A DNA stretch of 64,000 nt from Phallus indusiatus (GCA_027605045.1 JAQFWX010000010.1:996879-1060878), one strand, 5' to 3'; positions 1 through 12,315 are shown, counted from the stretch's first letter. Made by a program: numbers and translations. The notes: generated by a model not told the origin, from the sequence alone.

Positions 1-857
1 ACGGCTACAAAAGGGATTCTTACCGCGAATATCCTATCTTTTATTTTGACCGCTGGGCCCATTGCATTGCAGAACTCTTCTTTTCTGTTCTTTATGGCTT
101 TGGCCGCTTCGGTTGTGTTAGCCTCCAGGAGTAACCCGCCGTTTTGGAGTTTTCTTGCACTTAAGATCTTGAGTTCCTGTCCAGCTGGGCTTATCTTCGC
201 AATTTCTATGGCCGTGTTGGCTTTGGCCACTAGCTGTATCTCTGTCAGCGTTGTCAGGGTGTTGACTGACGTACCTTCGTCTTGGTCTATCAATATTTGT
301 CTCCCCTTTATTTCTGCACCTTCTGTCCGGCTTTCTCCCTTTGCTGCGTTCGCATATGTTGCCTGTCTTTTCAACGGGGCTCCTCGATTCGCCTGCTCCT
401 GGAGCTGTTTGAGTTCTTCTTTTATCTCGGCTAGATCGGTAACTAGTGGGGTTAGTGCCGTCGCCATTACCTCCTCAATTTGCTCATTTTTTGCCTTAAT
501 ACTCATGTCTCTCATTAGAAGTGCGATCGCTCTCGCTCCCTCTTGCACTAATCTTAGAGACGACGTGGTGGAGAAGAGCATCAATGCGTAGCTAAGATTC
601 TCTAGATTCACCTCCATGGTATCCTCGTAATACAGCTGTTGCTTCAAATATTCAAGCGCGTCGTTTCCGTCTTTCATATTTTGCTTCATCTGTTTTAAGG
701 TATCCCACTCTGGAGTCACGAACTGGTCAATCGTCGTGGGCTTGCGCCCTCGCTTAGTTGCGTTGGACGCGTCAGCCTGTTCTCTCTGCACTCCTGTTGT
801 TTCACCCACATCGCCCTGAGTTGTTTTTCGTGTTTTTGTTGCGGACGTTGGCCCCAT
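1..857 (-). CDS. Gag/ORF1-like protein of a fungal non-LTR retroelement, partial at window edge
   Basis: An open minus-strand frame starts at the ATG at 855-857 and runs without a stop to base 1, about 285 codons, so the C-terminus lies outside the window. The start has a basic, Thr-rich segment (Lys-Arg-Gly-Arg-Lys-Pro, then Thr-Ile-Asp-Gln-Phe). It is followed by long charged helices that look like a coiled coil. A small mixed alpha/beta stretch comes next, with the motif ILIDQDE and, further on, KISPAGQELKI. This arrangement is what I know from agaricomycete retroelement ORF1/gag proteins that precede an endonuclease-reverse transcriptase ORF. The usual CCHC zinc knuckles would sit beyond the edge. 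The family call is from memory of these elements; the open frame itself is directly seen. It could also be a domesticated or dead copy. Confidence 0.7.
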   Translation of the reverse strand, partial: MGPTSATKTRKTTQGDVGETTGVQREQADASNATKRGRKPTTIDQFVTPEWDTLKQMKQNMKDGNDALEYLKQQLYYEDTMEVNLENLSYALMLFSTTSSLRLVQEGARAIALLMRDMSIKAKNEQIEEVMATALTPLVTDLAEIKEELKQLQEQANRGAPLKRQATYANAAKGESRTEGAEIKGRQILIDQDEGTSVNTLTTLTEIQLVAKANTAIEIAKISPAGQELKILSARKLQNGGLLLEANTTEAAKAIKNRKEEFCNAMGPAVKIKDRIFAVRIPFVA

Positions 858-1212
858 TGGGCCTACTGAAGCTGTTTTTGGAGGAATTTTAGCTTTTGAA
901 AAAGGAAGAATGCTTTTTGTGAAAGAGGAAAAGTGTGGGTGGTAGTGGTAAGAGCGTGAGAAGTCCTATCATGTGGAACTAGAAGCCTAATCATAGGAAA
1001 CTCTCTCACAAATAAGGTTAAGCTCTCAGGCGCTCCACGGTCAACTGGAAGAACTGGTGTGAATATAAAGTTGTGTGAATATTAATATAAACCAGCAGGC
1101 TCTCAGTAAAGTTACCGTAGTTTTTTTAAGAAGGTTCGCGTTAAGTTTCGACGTGTCGTAATAAACCATGATGGAATGATATCTTAAATGGAATCTGACC
1201 GTCATAATTATA
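858..1212. other. Intergenic, between retroelement ORF and P450-1
   Basis: AT-rich spacer. It should hold the 5' region of the retroelement ORF and the 3' UTR of P450-1. I see no coding frame and no terminal repeat. Confidence 0.5.
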
Positions 1213-3346
1213 TTACTTCAACAATTTCTGAGCATCCGGTCGCCCATCAACTCGACAGCTGAAGTCGCGCGGACGTCTGGAGAGGGCGATGAGAGGCACT
1301 CTTCCGAGTCATACATTATATCATTTACTTACGCAATAATCCCTGGTGTAAATTCATCATTGTCTATAATGTTGCATAATGGCTCATCTTTGAGCTCGGA
1401 GATATCCGCGACGTGCAACACAGTAGCAAGTGTGATGTTCACGAGATGTTTCGCTAATTCTTTTCCAGCGCATTTCCTCAAAAGGATATGAAACATGAGC
1501 GGTAAGTAATAAGATGAATTGCAGAGCATACCTTCTTGCGGACCCAAACGCCACATCTGGTTTCGATTTAGCGCTTCCATCTAGATATCTTTCTGGTCGG
1601 AATTTGTGAGTATCAGGTCCGTACTCTTTTTCTGAGAGCAGAAGAAACCTGTTATTTTCATAAGTACCATTATTAATGAGGAATAAATAAAATAATACCA
1701 AGCATTTCCGAAGCAGATAGTCCCTTTAGGTATGAAATATCCATTTACTACGTCGTCCTGTTTCAATTGACGTGGCACTCCCAGTGGAACCATTGTATGC
1801 CATCTCAGAGTCTCGTCACAAAGTGCGTTGAAATAAGGCAGATTAGGAAGGTCAGAAAAGGAAGGCAGGTTATCCCGTCCGATCACTTTATCCAGCTCTT
1901 CTTGGGCTTTCTTCTGCACATCTGGATAGAGTGCCATTGCCAGGAAAAACAGGCGGATCTGGGTGTTGGCCTAGATATTTTACCTCAGGAGAAGAACCTT
2001 TTAAATAAGGGTGTTAAAAAGCATACTGTATCAATTCCGGCCAGATAAATGGTTACCGCTACCTCCCGAATTATGTCTTCCGAGTCGGCCCGGGCCTCGT
2101 CCGACAGGTTAGGGTTGCTGGCCAGATCTTCCAAGCAATCAGACACAAATGAAGGTTGGTTGTGTCCTTGTTTCTGTCATTTCTTGAGCAAATGGCGACA
2201 ACAAAGGTGAGGATAATTTACATAAGCTTTTTTGGAATACTCATATGGAATATTTAGCATGTCCTGGAAGCTTTCATTAAATTCCCGGGTCACCTTGGGA
2301 AACTCTAAACCCGGAAACCACGATGGGAGATATTTTACTGTTGCATACGGTCATCGATATATGCATCGGTTATCATTCAATTTAAAATATCTTACATATA
2401 GGAATGAGGTCGACCTTGAACGTTCCAGGAAATAATATGTGAGTGAACTGATGTGTAAACCGCTCTGCCAGGTTCATGTAAGGATCGTCTTCAGGTAAGA
2501 CATCAATGCCGTATGTAAACTGTAAGTTGGTTAGTAATGCTATCAATCTTCACACATTGTCCTCACCCCCATAATAAACTCTCCGATAATAACTCTAACG
2601 AGTCTCAGGTCATTTACCGGCTCAGCAATGAGACGCTTTGCGAGTGACCTTAGTCGACGCGATTAGATCCAGACTTAGTCATCGAGGACTAAACGAAAGA
2701 AACCCTGGTATCTACCTGGCGTGTTCTTCCACGATTGCGTTATATGAAACAAGATTTTTCTTCGACAATATATCATGGAATATTGCTCGGTGCCGAGTCC
2801 ACCGCTCGCCATACTCCATTGTTATGGTAGTCGTTTTACCAACGATCGACCTGTATCAGAATTAGGATTCGATAATTTACTTTGAAGGAAATTTACAATT
2901 CGTGGATCATCATCGTTTTAACTCTATCCGAGTATATTGCGCCTCTCTTGCTAAATAATTCTCGCTCCATGTCCACTGAATTAATTAGTAGGATTGACTG
3001 TCCCAAATTGTTCAGATATACCAAATCCCCTGAGTAAAAATGGACAAGTTGTCAATAGGGAAAAGTAGAAATTCAAGTACCGTATTTTTTTGCCCATTTT
3101 TCATACACTTTGTATTCCAAAGCTCCAGATAAAAAATCGAGGAAATTTCCCCATATAAAGTGCCCTGGAGGTCCTGGTGGTAACCGAAGGCCTACATATA
3201 AACATAAACAGAGTCGATAAAGTGGATATATGACACGATGAAACCTGCAGACCTTTGGGCACGCGTACGGTAGTATGATAATATAGGAACACAGATAAGA
3301 ACAAGCTTATCGAAATAGTGGCAGCATCAAAAAGTGACAGAGACAT
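1213..3346 (-). CDS. Cytochrome P450 (P450-1), altered heme-binding loop
   Basis: Microsomal-type P450 with an N-terminal membrane anchor of about 20 residues followed by a Pro-rich hinge (RLPPGPPGH). It would oxidise an unknown hydrophobic substrate with a reductase partner at the ER. Twelve exons follow the same plan as the five paralogues, and all junctions tested keep frame. The stop is TAA at 1213-1215 and the ATG is at 3344-3346. The I-helix segment reads LAGIDT, the K-helix ETLR (ExxR) and the PERF-like motif FRPERY. Oddity: the heme loop, split by the last-but-one intron, reads FGSARR|KCAG. The usual FxxGxRxCxG glycine is alanine (codon at 1537-1539), while the ligand Cys is kept (codon at 1470-1472). 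Every other paralogue here has Gly, so activity may be changed. The family resembles agaricomycete P450s often labelled O-methylsterigmatocystin oxidoreductase-like; that label is inference. Confidence 0.93.
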
Positions 3347-4832
3347 CACTTCGGTACGCGGACACCGCCATCTTGTCAGTATACCAAAGAATATATATAT
3401 TGATTTTCGCTGAGCTCACATGAGGTGGTCGGCTTTAAGCCCCGAAGATCATACAATTGCATCATAAAAATGAAGCTCGAAACAAGTCGCGTACTGTTTG
3501 ATTGAGTCTTATTAAAGCCTTATTGAGTTTTCTCTTTGTCTCAATTCATTCCGGCACCCCAGAATGAGAGAATCTCACCTGTTCTGTTTAATAGTGATAA
3601 CTGAACGTACTGAACGGGAGATTCTCGACACATCCAGGGTGCTGAGAAGTTTTTTCATGATCTGAGTCACATGTTCAACAAATCATTCACAGGGAGATCA
3701 AATCCAGCCTACGTTGGCAATGGACGTGCAAGAGAATATATTTATATTGTGACGATTGGCCATACGAAGTCTTGTTACTCTTGTTAGTAAACGTGAACAT
3801 ACATATTAAACGGTCCGGTAGCATTATACGGCCGGGCGGGTACAACTGAAACACGTTTAGTGGGAGATGTCTTTTGGCCCTCGTGTGTAAGAGGAAGTTT
3901 CGACCGTTTCGGCCATTTAGTTGATACGAGGCCGCATTTTCTAAGTTCTTCAAGCTAGTAACAAAGAAGAATAAAGCCAACAAGATGGCGGTTTGGCTTT
4001 TGAAATTCGAAATATACCACAGGGTCAGTCAAAGTGTTTTCAGTTGTTTTCAGTAGTGACATGATGAATCGGTGGGTGTTGACAATCGCGAGTTGACGAT
4101 GGATTGATAGAATGTACCGCGGGACAATATTATCCACCCGATTATGTGTTACTGATGGGACCATACTAGACCATCGGTTCGTCCACGGTCTTCAAGGCCT
4201 CAAGGATCAAACAATTTTTTCACTACTCCGAAAGTCCCCTTAACAGTACAAGATGAAGTCGGATGAACCTGGGCATATCAAAGAGAGAAAGTAAACCAAT
4301 AAGATTAACAATGGTTTCAACATCTCATAAACAGGATGTTACAAGACCTTGTAGCTTGCCATTCGCGCTGATCTGTTCATGTTATCTGTCACATTAAAAG
4401 AAGGGTACCACACGTTGCAGCCCCAGCCTCGTCAGACGCTTCGTCGCTGCTCAGGAGGGGGCAGGAGTCGACAGGCTCGGCGGGACCTCCCTCAGCTGAA
4501 CGCGTGTGCCGAGTCGTTGCGGCACTGTGCCTTGTAACTAACTTCGGGAACAGCCGAGCCAAATATTGGGGCAGCTGCACATCTTGCATCGTCGCGCGCG
4601 TTATTGTGTCAGAATGAAAATACGCGTCATTTGGGCGTGCTACTTTACACCTGCCTGCATAGAGTCAACTTGACTTGAATGAGTCGTTCAGAGGTATTCC
4701 CTATTATGTGATCCCAACTTCCGATATTGCAACGAAATCATAAGGTTTTACTAGTATGTTTCTTTCTCTTTGAATCAAGAATATGTACAACGGATTTGAC
4801 AGACTAGTCAACTATAATCAACTTATTTCGAG
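3347..4832. other. Intergenic, P450-1 upstream region
   Basis: About 1.5 kb that includes the P450-1 promoter (AT-rich run at 3385-3400). No convincing gene. At about 4490-4540 there is a short stretch closely similar to 61041-61085 next to THOC1. Both contain a CAGCTGAACG..TGTGCCG block and, in one frame, QLNxCA..LRxCA. Confidence 0.5.
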
Positions 4833-7021
4833 TCAATTCAGCAGTTTCTGGGCATCGGGTCGTGCATCAATTCGACATTTAAAGTCTCGAGGACGTCTGA
4901 ATAAGAAAGGCTGAGATTATTATTCACATTTTTTCTATAATGGAATTACTTACCCTACAATTCCTAGGGAAAACTCATGATTTTTGTCAATGCCAGCCAA
5001 CGGTTCGTCCTCAAGCGTTGAGATATTCACAACATGCAACACGGTCGCAATCATGATGCTAAGAGAGGTTTCCGCCAACGCTTTTCCAGGACATACCCTA
5101 AAGATCATAACAAGGTCATTTTTTCTGAATGGTGATTTAATAAGTATGGTTGACCATACCGTCTTCCAGAGCCAAACGCCCAGTCTGGTTTCAGCTTCGC
5201 ACCTCCATCGACGCCCAGAAACCTCTCTGGTCTAAATTTGTGAGTATCGGGTCCAAAGTCTTCTTCTGAGTGAAGAAGAAGCCTAGTTTCGGCTTCAGTT
5301 TCAATTTGATTTGGTAGAAGTGTTAACTAATCAATAGTCAATTCACCAAGAATTACTAAAACAGATGGTTCCTTTAGGTATAAAATATCCATTTATGACG
5401 TCGGCTTCTTTCAATTGATGAGGTACACCTATTGGAGTAACTGGATGCCACCGAAGGGATTCATTGCAAAGCGCGCTGACGTAGGGAAGATTCGGAATAT
5501 CGGAGAACGAAGGCAGGCTCTCTCTACCGATTACTTTATCCAACTCTTCTTGAGCCTTTTTTTGCACATCTGGATAAAGTGCCATTGCTAGGAAGAACGC
5601 ACGGATTTGTGTTTCCAGCTATTATTGGTGTTAGTTTAAGTTTGATATATGAAAAACAGATGTCATCCACCGTGTCTATCCCAGCGAAATAAGTGTTGAC
5701 CGCTGTTTTACGGATGACCTCTTCAGCGTCATCGGAGGAATCGGGATTATTGACGAGCTCTTCCCAGCACTTTGAGACAAATGAGGGCCTGTAGTTTCCT
5801 TGCGACTACAGTCTCTTAATGAAAGATGAAACTACATATCATGACGCACTCACGAACGATCTTTTGGCATATTCATATGGCATATTTGTCATTTTTTGTA
5901 AATTCTCGTTTAATTCCTTGATTGCCTTCGGGAACTGCAAGCCAGGGAACCATGACGGAAGGAGCTTCACTATTCATGTTACATTAACATTGATTATGAG
6001 CGAATTCATAACATTTTGCATACTCACTCAATGGAATGTTATCGACTATATATGCCCCAGGGACCAGGGCTTGAGTAAAATAATACATGAAACGTTCGGC
6101 AAGTTCCAAATAAGGGTCGTTCTTGGGAAGAACATCGATACCATATGTGAACTGCAAGTTCTGTACTATTAGTACGGGTATTCGATTTGATTAGTTCGTA
6201 CCTGCATGATAAACCCCCCGACAATGTGTCTAGTAAGCTCCAGGTTGTTTATAGGCTCAAGAATGAGACGCTCCACAAATGTCCTTTTTAGGTAATGAGT
6301 AATTACAAAAATCAATACGCATGTGATAAAAAAGATGGGACGATAAAACCTAGCGTTTGCCTCCAGGATCTGGTGATATGGACTGAGATTCTTCAATGAC
6401 AGTAAATTGTTCATTAGAGTCCGGTGTCGAATCCATTTTTCACCATAATTCATCGTTGCGATGGCGATTTTGCCAGTGTTCGTTCTAGATTGAGAGATAT
6501 TTTCTAATAAACGTTTTCTTGAATATGCGAAACTTACAGGTCATGTAGCATAGTCGTGCTGGGTCTGTCCGAATAGATTGCACCTCTTCTGCTGAATAAT
6601 TCTCGATCCATATCCCGAGAGTTTATAATGAGAATTGACTGGCCCAGAACATTCAGATATACAAGGTCGCCTATATATGATTGGTAAATCAGATAGTGGG
6701 CACACGGCGGGAGCAGAATCATTGAGGACCATATTTCCTGGCCCATTTCTCGTAAATTGGATACTCCAGAGTTCCGGATGGGAAATCTCTTAGGTTTCCC
6801 CATATAGGATGTCCCTGAGGACCTGGTGGTAGCCGAAGGCCTGTACAAGTGAACATGGACGTGAGCATAACTGTCAATGTATCATGGCCGAGGGAACTAT
6901 TCAGTGTCCCCATCAGTGTGTACGAACCTCTTGGCACGCGTACCGTGGTATAATATAGTAAGGCAGAGAAAGAGAAAGCTACAATAAAAACGGCTGTGTC
7001 GAGGAGTGGTGATAGGGTCAT
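4833..7021 (-). CDS. Cytochrome P450 (P450-2)
   Basis: Second member of the array, with the same 12-exon structure and no frame lesion in any exon I followed. The ATG is at 7019-7021 and TGA at 4833-4835; length is about 510 residues, normal for a fungal microsomal P450. N-terminal anchor, then RLPPGPQGHPIWGN, FAGIDT (I-helix), ESLR (K-helix ExxR), FRPERF and an intact heme loop FGSGRRVCPG joined across an intron near 5098-5160. The donor after exon 2 is GTCCTC instead of the GTAC.. seen in most paralogues, which is weak but still GT. The P450-1 and P450-2 C-termini end in PDAQKLL. Substrate unknown. Confidence 0.95.
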
Positions 7022-7792
7022 CGCAGGCTAAAACAGCTGTTGTGAATGTTTCTGACTGACTGACAGTTACTGGCACTGGGCAGGTGTTTATTATTAATTT
7101 ATGGGAACCTGACAACCCAAAGCGTTTTCTCACTGGCAAATCTTGAGAGAGCTGCGTGTATAAGATGTTACACGCTTCTAAAGGATAATCGTTGAAAATC
7201 GACGTCAGTCTAAATTACCCGTTTTCAAATTGGGGTCGTTACCATAAATATCGTGTTATGCTTGGGAGCACATGGATTTTCATGATCGTCCGATTGGTGC
7301 TTTCTTTAAATCCATCTAATTATAATCTATCATAATGTCATTATTTTGTGAAGATATGATCATTGTCTACCCGTCACATGCCGCAATATTCGAACTTCTA
7401 CTAGTAGAGGCTAGTAGTAGATTCTCTCAGGCACAACATTCATGCGCAGTGATCATACTTTCTTCATCGAGACGCATAATCACATTCAATGTGCTAGGCA
7501 GCTTCTTTCGTTGAGAAATGTTGACAATTTTGTCACTTCTCGGAATGTTCCAGTTACTATATTCTAGCCTTATCTATGGTATGATGAGAATTACAAATCT
7601 GACTGAGATATGATCGTAGAAACTCTCATGGAAGCGTTATACGACGGCGTTTCATGAGTCGCTTTGGAATACGGGCCGTGGCAAATTACAATGATCATGA
7701 ACGATCGATGTCCGACCTTTCAAGCTACGCTTCGATGTGGTATAAAACGTCGATAAATTGTCAAACTTTCACAAATATACACCCTCAGGAAT
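7022..7792. other. Intergenic, P450-2 promoter and P450-3 3' flank
   Basis: About 770 bp, AT-rich. No open frame of note and no recognisable repeat unit. Confidence 0.5.
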
Positions 7793-9931
7793 TTACGTAA
7801 TATACGAATCTAATAACTTGTGAGCATCCGATCGCGCATCAACTCGACACCTGAAATCTCGCGGACGTCTGAGGGAGAAAAAGAGATGCAATATCTCAGC
7901 ATTTTCTGAGATTATTTATGAAATATGAACGTACGCTACAACACCCGGGGCGAACTCATTGTTCTCAACGATGCCCAACAGAGGCTCATCCTCTAGCACA
8001 GAAATATTCGCGACTTGCAAAACGCTTGCAACGATAATGCTGAAGAATGACTCAGCCAATAACTTTCCAGGACAAACGCTAAATCACGCAAGAAACAAAC
8101 ATTGTTTTGAGAAAAATAACTTAATAATATAAGATATGGCATACCGTCGTCCATATCCGAATACAGCGTCTGGCTTTAACTTGGAGCTGCCATCCAGAAA
8201 TCTTTCCGGTCTGAACTTGTTAGGGTAGGGACCATAATCATTTTCTGAATGGAGCAGAGACCTAATCAATATTGAATAAGGAAAAAAGTGGAGTTACAAT
8301 AAACTGTGGTTACTCACCGGGTATTCCCAAGGCAGATTGTATCTTTGGGTATAAAGTATCCATTCACCACGTCGTCACGACTCAATTTGTGTGGCAATGC
8401 AAGGGGAGTAATCGGATGCCATCGAAATGTTTCACTGCAGAGTGCATTGAGATAGGGAAGACTCGGAAGGTCAGTAAACGATGGTAGAGTATCCCTTCCA
8501 ACTACTCTGTCAAGCTCTTCCTGAGCTTTTTTCTGAACGTCTGGATATAGTGCCATTGCTAAAAAGAACACGCGAAGTTGAGAATCCATCTAATGATTGA
8601 AATTCGTTTGAGTATATTTTTGACTGAGAGAAATGTTCTCATATACCGTATCAATTCCCGCCACATATATGTCTACAGCTACTTCACGAATCACCTGTTC
8701 GTCATCGTCGTGAGAATTGGGCTTATTGGCGAGATCTTCCAGGTGTGTCGACACAAACGAAGGATTGTAGTTTCCTTTGACCTAAAACTCTTTATAAAGC
8801 AAGGCTCACACTAAACACCGAGCTACTCACAAAAGCATTTCTGGCGTAGTCAAAAGGAATTTTTAGCATGTTTTGAAAACTTTGGTTTATATCTTCGGCG
8901 GCTTTTGGAAATTTCAAACCAGGTAACCATGATGGAAGATATTTCACTATCAAATATGAGCATCATCCCAATTGAATCTATAAAAATCACTTACTAATTG
9001 GAATGCTATCAACCGCGAACGCCCCAGGAACTATTGCTTGCGTAGCAACGTCTGTAAGACGCTCCGCAACCTTCACGAACGGATCATCTTCAGGTTGAGC
9101 ATCAATGCCGTAGGTAATCTTGAGATTATTAGTAAACCCATTATCACGAATGGTTAGTATATTTATACCCTCATAATAAATCCTCCGATCAAGTCTCTGA
9201 TCAGTTTCAAATCATTTACAGGTTCAGCAATAAGACGCTGCGCGAAAGACCTTCAGTTCAATGAAGAATCAGTTGATTTGAATTGCAGAGCGATAAATTC
9301 ATGAGACCTGGCATCCGCTTCCATAATTGGGGTGTAAGAGGTAAGGCTCTTGAACGACAATCCGTCATGTAGCATCGCCCGGTGTTGAGACCATCGTTCA
9401 CCATAATCCATAGAGAAGATGGCAGCGTTACCAAAATCAGTCCTATAATTACTCGTCAATCGATTTAAACTTTATTCAAAATTTATTAATCACAGGTCAT
9501 GCATCATTGTCGTTTTGGGTCTACCCGAGTATATTGCACCCCTCTTGTTGAATAATTCCCGTTCCATATCCGTCGAGTTGACAATGAGGATTGATTGACC
9601 CAAGACATTTAAGTATACAAGGTCACCTTGAATGGTGAGAGTCAAGTAATGGGCTGTAGTAGAAGTTCAACTACCGTATTTCTTAGCCCATTTCTGGTAG
9701 ATTAAGTACTCCAAAGCCCCCGACGGATAATCTCTCAGATTTCCCCACAAAAAGTGACCTGGAGGACCCGGTGGCAAGCGAAGGCCTGTGGTACACAACT
9801 GAATATGATGGGTACCCACAATATAGAGAAAAATACAAACCTTTCGGGACCCGTATTGTTGTACAATACAGCAACAAAGCTAGAGATATACCTATGAGAG
9901 TAATGGCAAGGTCGAGGAACGACAGGGACAT
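7793..9931 (-). CDS. Cytochrome P450 (P450-3)
   Basis: Third array member. I chose the ATG at 9929-9931 because the paralogues align from MSLS/MPLS; an in-frame upstream start would add five residues. TAA is at 7793-7795. All 12 exons can be read in frame. Motifs are RLPPGPPGHFLWGN, VAGIDT, ETFR (ExxR), FRPERF and heme loop FGYGRRVCPG, split by an intron near 8080-8150. The most similar neighbour is P450-4: both share the KDT..G..N-A/T-R variant at the exon 9 end, where the others have a Trp. The upstream region is a diverged copy of the module found upstream of P450-4 and of the exon-1 relic at 10519-10576. Confidence 0.95.
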
Positions 9932-9977
9932 GATAGCACAAAACACCTTCCGTTGCTGGGTAGTGGGAGTCTAGGTG

Positions 9978-9986
9978 GGTATTTAT
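9978..9986 (-). promoter_or_regulatory. Probable TATA element of P450-3
   Basis: ATAAATACC read on the minus strand, about 50 bp upstream of the P450-3 ATG. The same ATAAATAC core lies 33-57 bp upstream of P450-4, P450-5 and P450-6 and upstream of the exon-1 relic. Positional conservation is seen; promoter function is inferred. Confidence 0.5.
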
Positions 9987-10440
9987 CCGTTTCAACTCAG
10001 CTGGGAAAGATTTAACTAGATCAAGCACGCATGCCTGATCTATAACCTATATTGTCAGTGGGAGTTTCCATAAAGTACATCCCATTGGAACCGCACACAC
10101 GGATAGGGGATCCGCCCTCGCCATGTGACAACGTATCGGCTATATAAGGTAATGATTGCCATTTGTTTTGACGGATGCGCGATCTGGCAAAACATTCGAG
10201 GTTCTGTTCCTAGGATTCTCGCGGCGTGTCCCATGGGGCGCAATACCAACGATAAGAGACAGTCGTAACTCCACGCAACTTAAGTCTTATTTTTTGTCGC
10301 ATTGGCCTCGTACATCGATCAAAAAAAAAAAAATTCTCACAGTTAGTAGACGTACATACCTCTTTGTCATTAACTTTAGCCGTGCCAGGAGATTGGCATG
10401 TCCGAGTTCGACATAATGAATGATCGAAGCAGAGGTCAAG
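9987..10440. repeat. Promoter module copy 1 (diverged)
   Basis: Parts of this segment match the 10577-11650 and 15879-16870 copies in the same order: a GATTGCCAT.TGTT block, a GAGGTTC.GTTCC block, CGCAATACC, and near 10390-10440 the AGATTGGCATGT .. ATGATCGAAGCA .. AAGCCC blocks. It lies directly upstream of P450-3, as the other copies lie upstream of P450 first exons. An A-run sits at about 10320. Confidence 0.6.
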
Positions 10441-10518
10441 CCCATGTCATTATCCTGTTGAAATAAGAATCATGAAATATAACGTAACAGCATAGTGTTT
10501 GTTGTTGTATAAAAAAAT

Positions 10519-10576
10519 AATAAGGATATGATAAACCCATTGAAATAACGGTGAGGTCGAAGAACGACAGAGGCAT
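10519..10576 (-). pseudogene. P450 first-exon relic
   Basis: Nearly the same as the start of P450-4 exon 1: ATG then PLSxFDLTVIS. After that a 1-base loss shifts the frame and the sequence breaks into an A/T run at about 10508-10520. The rest of that P450 is gone. The ATG is at 10574-10576. It marks a seventh, lost member of the array and is preceded by a well preserved copy of the promoter module. Confidence 0.8.
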
Positions 10577-11650
10577 TTTTGTCAAAAAAACAGTTTCTGT
10601 TGCTGGCTTGTGCCACGAGTCTAATTGTTACTTGGGTATTTATTCGATTGAATTCGACCGGGATTATCTGTTAGTTAGGTTTAGTCAGGTTCCGCAGTGT
10701 TTCTTCGGGCTTCGAATGCTGATTACAGGCAAATCTCATTGGGCCTCACATGCAGAAAACATCTATTTTCAATTGCGGATCTCATGTGATGATAATATGC
10801 CATCTGGACTCACATAATACGATGATTGCCGTGTTGTTACTGTCAAACGCGCAACCAGAATTTACCATTTTGAGGTTCCGTTCCGTGTTTTTCATGCCGC
10901 ATATTTCATGATGACTTTCACGCAATACCGATGATCGATCGCGGCTCGCCTGAACCTACGCATCGACCTGTCATATCTCGCTATTGGGACTGCTGAAAAT
11001 ACCTCCTAGGCGTGCGTTGCCGTGGTCCAGTAGTATTTTCTATATTTGAAGGGGAGAATCCGGGAGATTGACATGTGCACCTGCGGTGGGCGCTAAAGAA
11101 GCTTGGGCCACAAGAGATGATCGAAGCAGTCAAGTCCCTATTTAGGGAAGGAAGCCAGTAGTGGCTGTGCAATTGATTTGTTATCAGCCTTTATCAGCAG
11201 TTATCAGCACGCGCTTCCGATAAAAATAAGCACAACCTTGGACGATAGGATTTGTCTCCCGTGACCGTGTGGATGATGACTGGCAACGTGCTTGGCATCG
11301 GTCCAAAGGTAGAAAAAGAAGAGAGGTACGGGGCGCTGTGAGGCAACGATTCTACCGAGCCGCTAAGGTATTTTGAACATGAGCAATACACCCAACCGAG
11401 TATCTGTAAAATGTACAAGAAAGATAAAGCATAAGTAGACAAAAACAATCCGCACATTGTGAACCACAATGTGAACCACAATGTGAACCACAATGTGAAC
11501 CAGCTTGATGACGACCAAAAATGCATGAATTTCATCCTTTCTAAAGAAAATCATTGTCAAGCTGAACGTTAAAGTCTTACTTTCATCTTGGCAACAGACA
11601 GATGCGAGAAGAAGCATGGATGCCTAGCGGTCGGAAGGTGAATTAGACGA
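10577..11650. repeat. Promoter module copy 2
   Basis: Long colinear similarity to 15879-16870, with blocks such as CTCATGTGATGATAAT, TCATGATGACTTTCACGCAA and ATACCTCCTAGGCGTG, across about 1 kb. It belongs to the relic at 10519-10576. Reading frames inside are not kept between copies, so it is duplicated non-coding DNA. Confidence 0.85.
11454..11501. repeat. 12-bp minisatellite
   Basis: Four tandem units of GTGAACCACAAT, with GTGAACC starting at 11459, 11471, 11483 and 11495. The matching place in promoter module copy 3 (near 16726) has one GTGAACC only, so the array expanded after duplication. Confidence 0.9.
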
Positions 11651-12111
11651 AACTCTAAATCGGCAACGTCCGAAGACTCACTCTGAATATCCGTTCAACA
11701 AAGCTTCAAAAGGGTTACAAATCCTTAGCGTGTCTGAGAAACAAGAATAATGACTGACAGTAGGTATTACAGGGTTTGGCCAATGAATCAAACCACTGAC
11801 AACAGCGTAATCACTTCAGTGGCGGCGCGGAGAGAGGAAGGGTAATTGCAGTGATCTCCGGCGGAGTTCATGAGGTAAACATTCCATTGCATGTAGCAAG
11901 GGCTCTGGATGCCCGCAGAAATTGCTTCCGTGTAGCACTTGTTTGTATATATTTGGATTCTTCCCGTACATATGCGGCGTGACGTGACATGTGACCTGCA
12001 ACACGCAAATTGACATGGCTATCCTCCAGCAATCACCACGACAAGGCTAGTATCGCGCGTCGGTGATGCTGAAGTACCTAAACAGTCAAAACAACCCGGC
12101 GCCGTTACTGC
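11651..12111. other. Intergenic, no gene seen
   Basis: Spacer between the promoter module copy and Helitron debris. Short frames only, none recognisable. Confidence 0.5.
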
Positions 12112-12315
12112 CTATGTATCTGAATCCATTTCCTCGAGCCACTCGTCGAAGTTTCGCAGGTCACCGTCCATCACCCCCGTGATTAGTTTACCGCAGAGAA
12201 GTTTATGGGGGATCAAAGAACAGGGAACACGTTCGTCCGATTCCCCTGTGCGTGATGTCATCAACGGAGGCTCAAGACTCATGCGGTTGTCAGGAGTATC
12301 CTTCTGCACCATCAA
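12112..12315 (-). mobile_element. Helitron helicase tail, second copy (fragment)
   Basis: The minus frame ends with LRNFDEWLEEMDSD, matching the tail of the fragment at 12532-12936 (LRNFDEWLEKMDSD) over about 70 bp. Upstream of that the frame is unrelated. The 3' end of the element is therefore present twice, about 420 bp apart. The GCGATGTCATCAA.GGAGGCTC block is also repeated (12250-12280 and 12378-12400). Confidence 0.65.

Noticed and set aside
46..591. Plus-strand frame of 181 codons at the left edge
   Set aside because: It is antisense to the longer open retroelement frame (1-857, minus), which has the expected domain order and charge pattern; the plus frame is hydrophobic without motifs.
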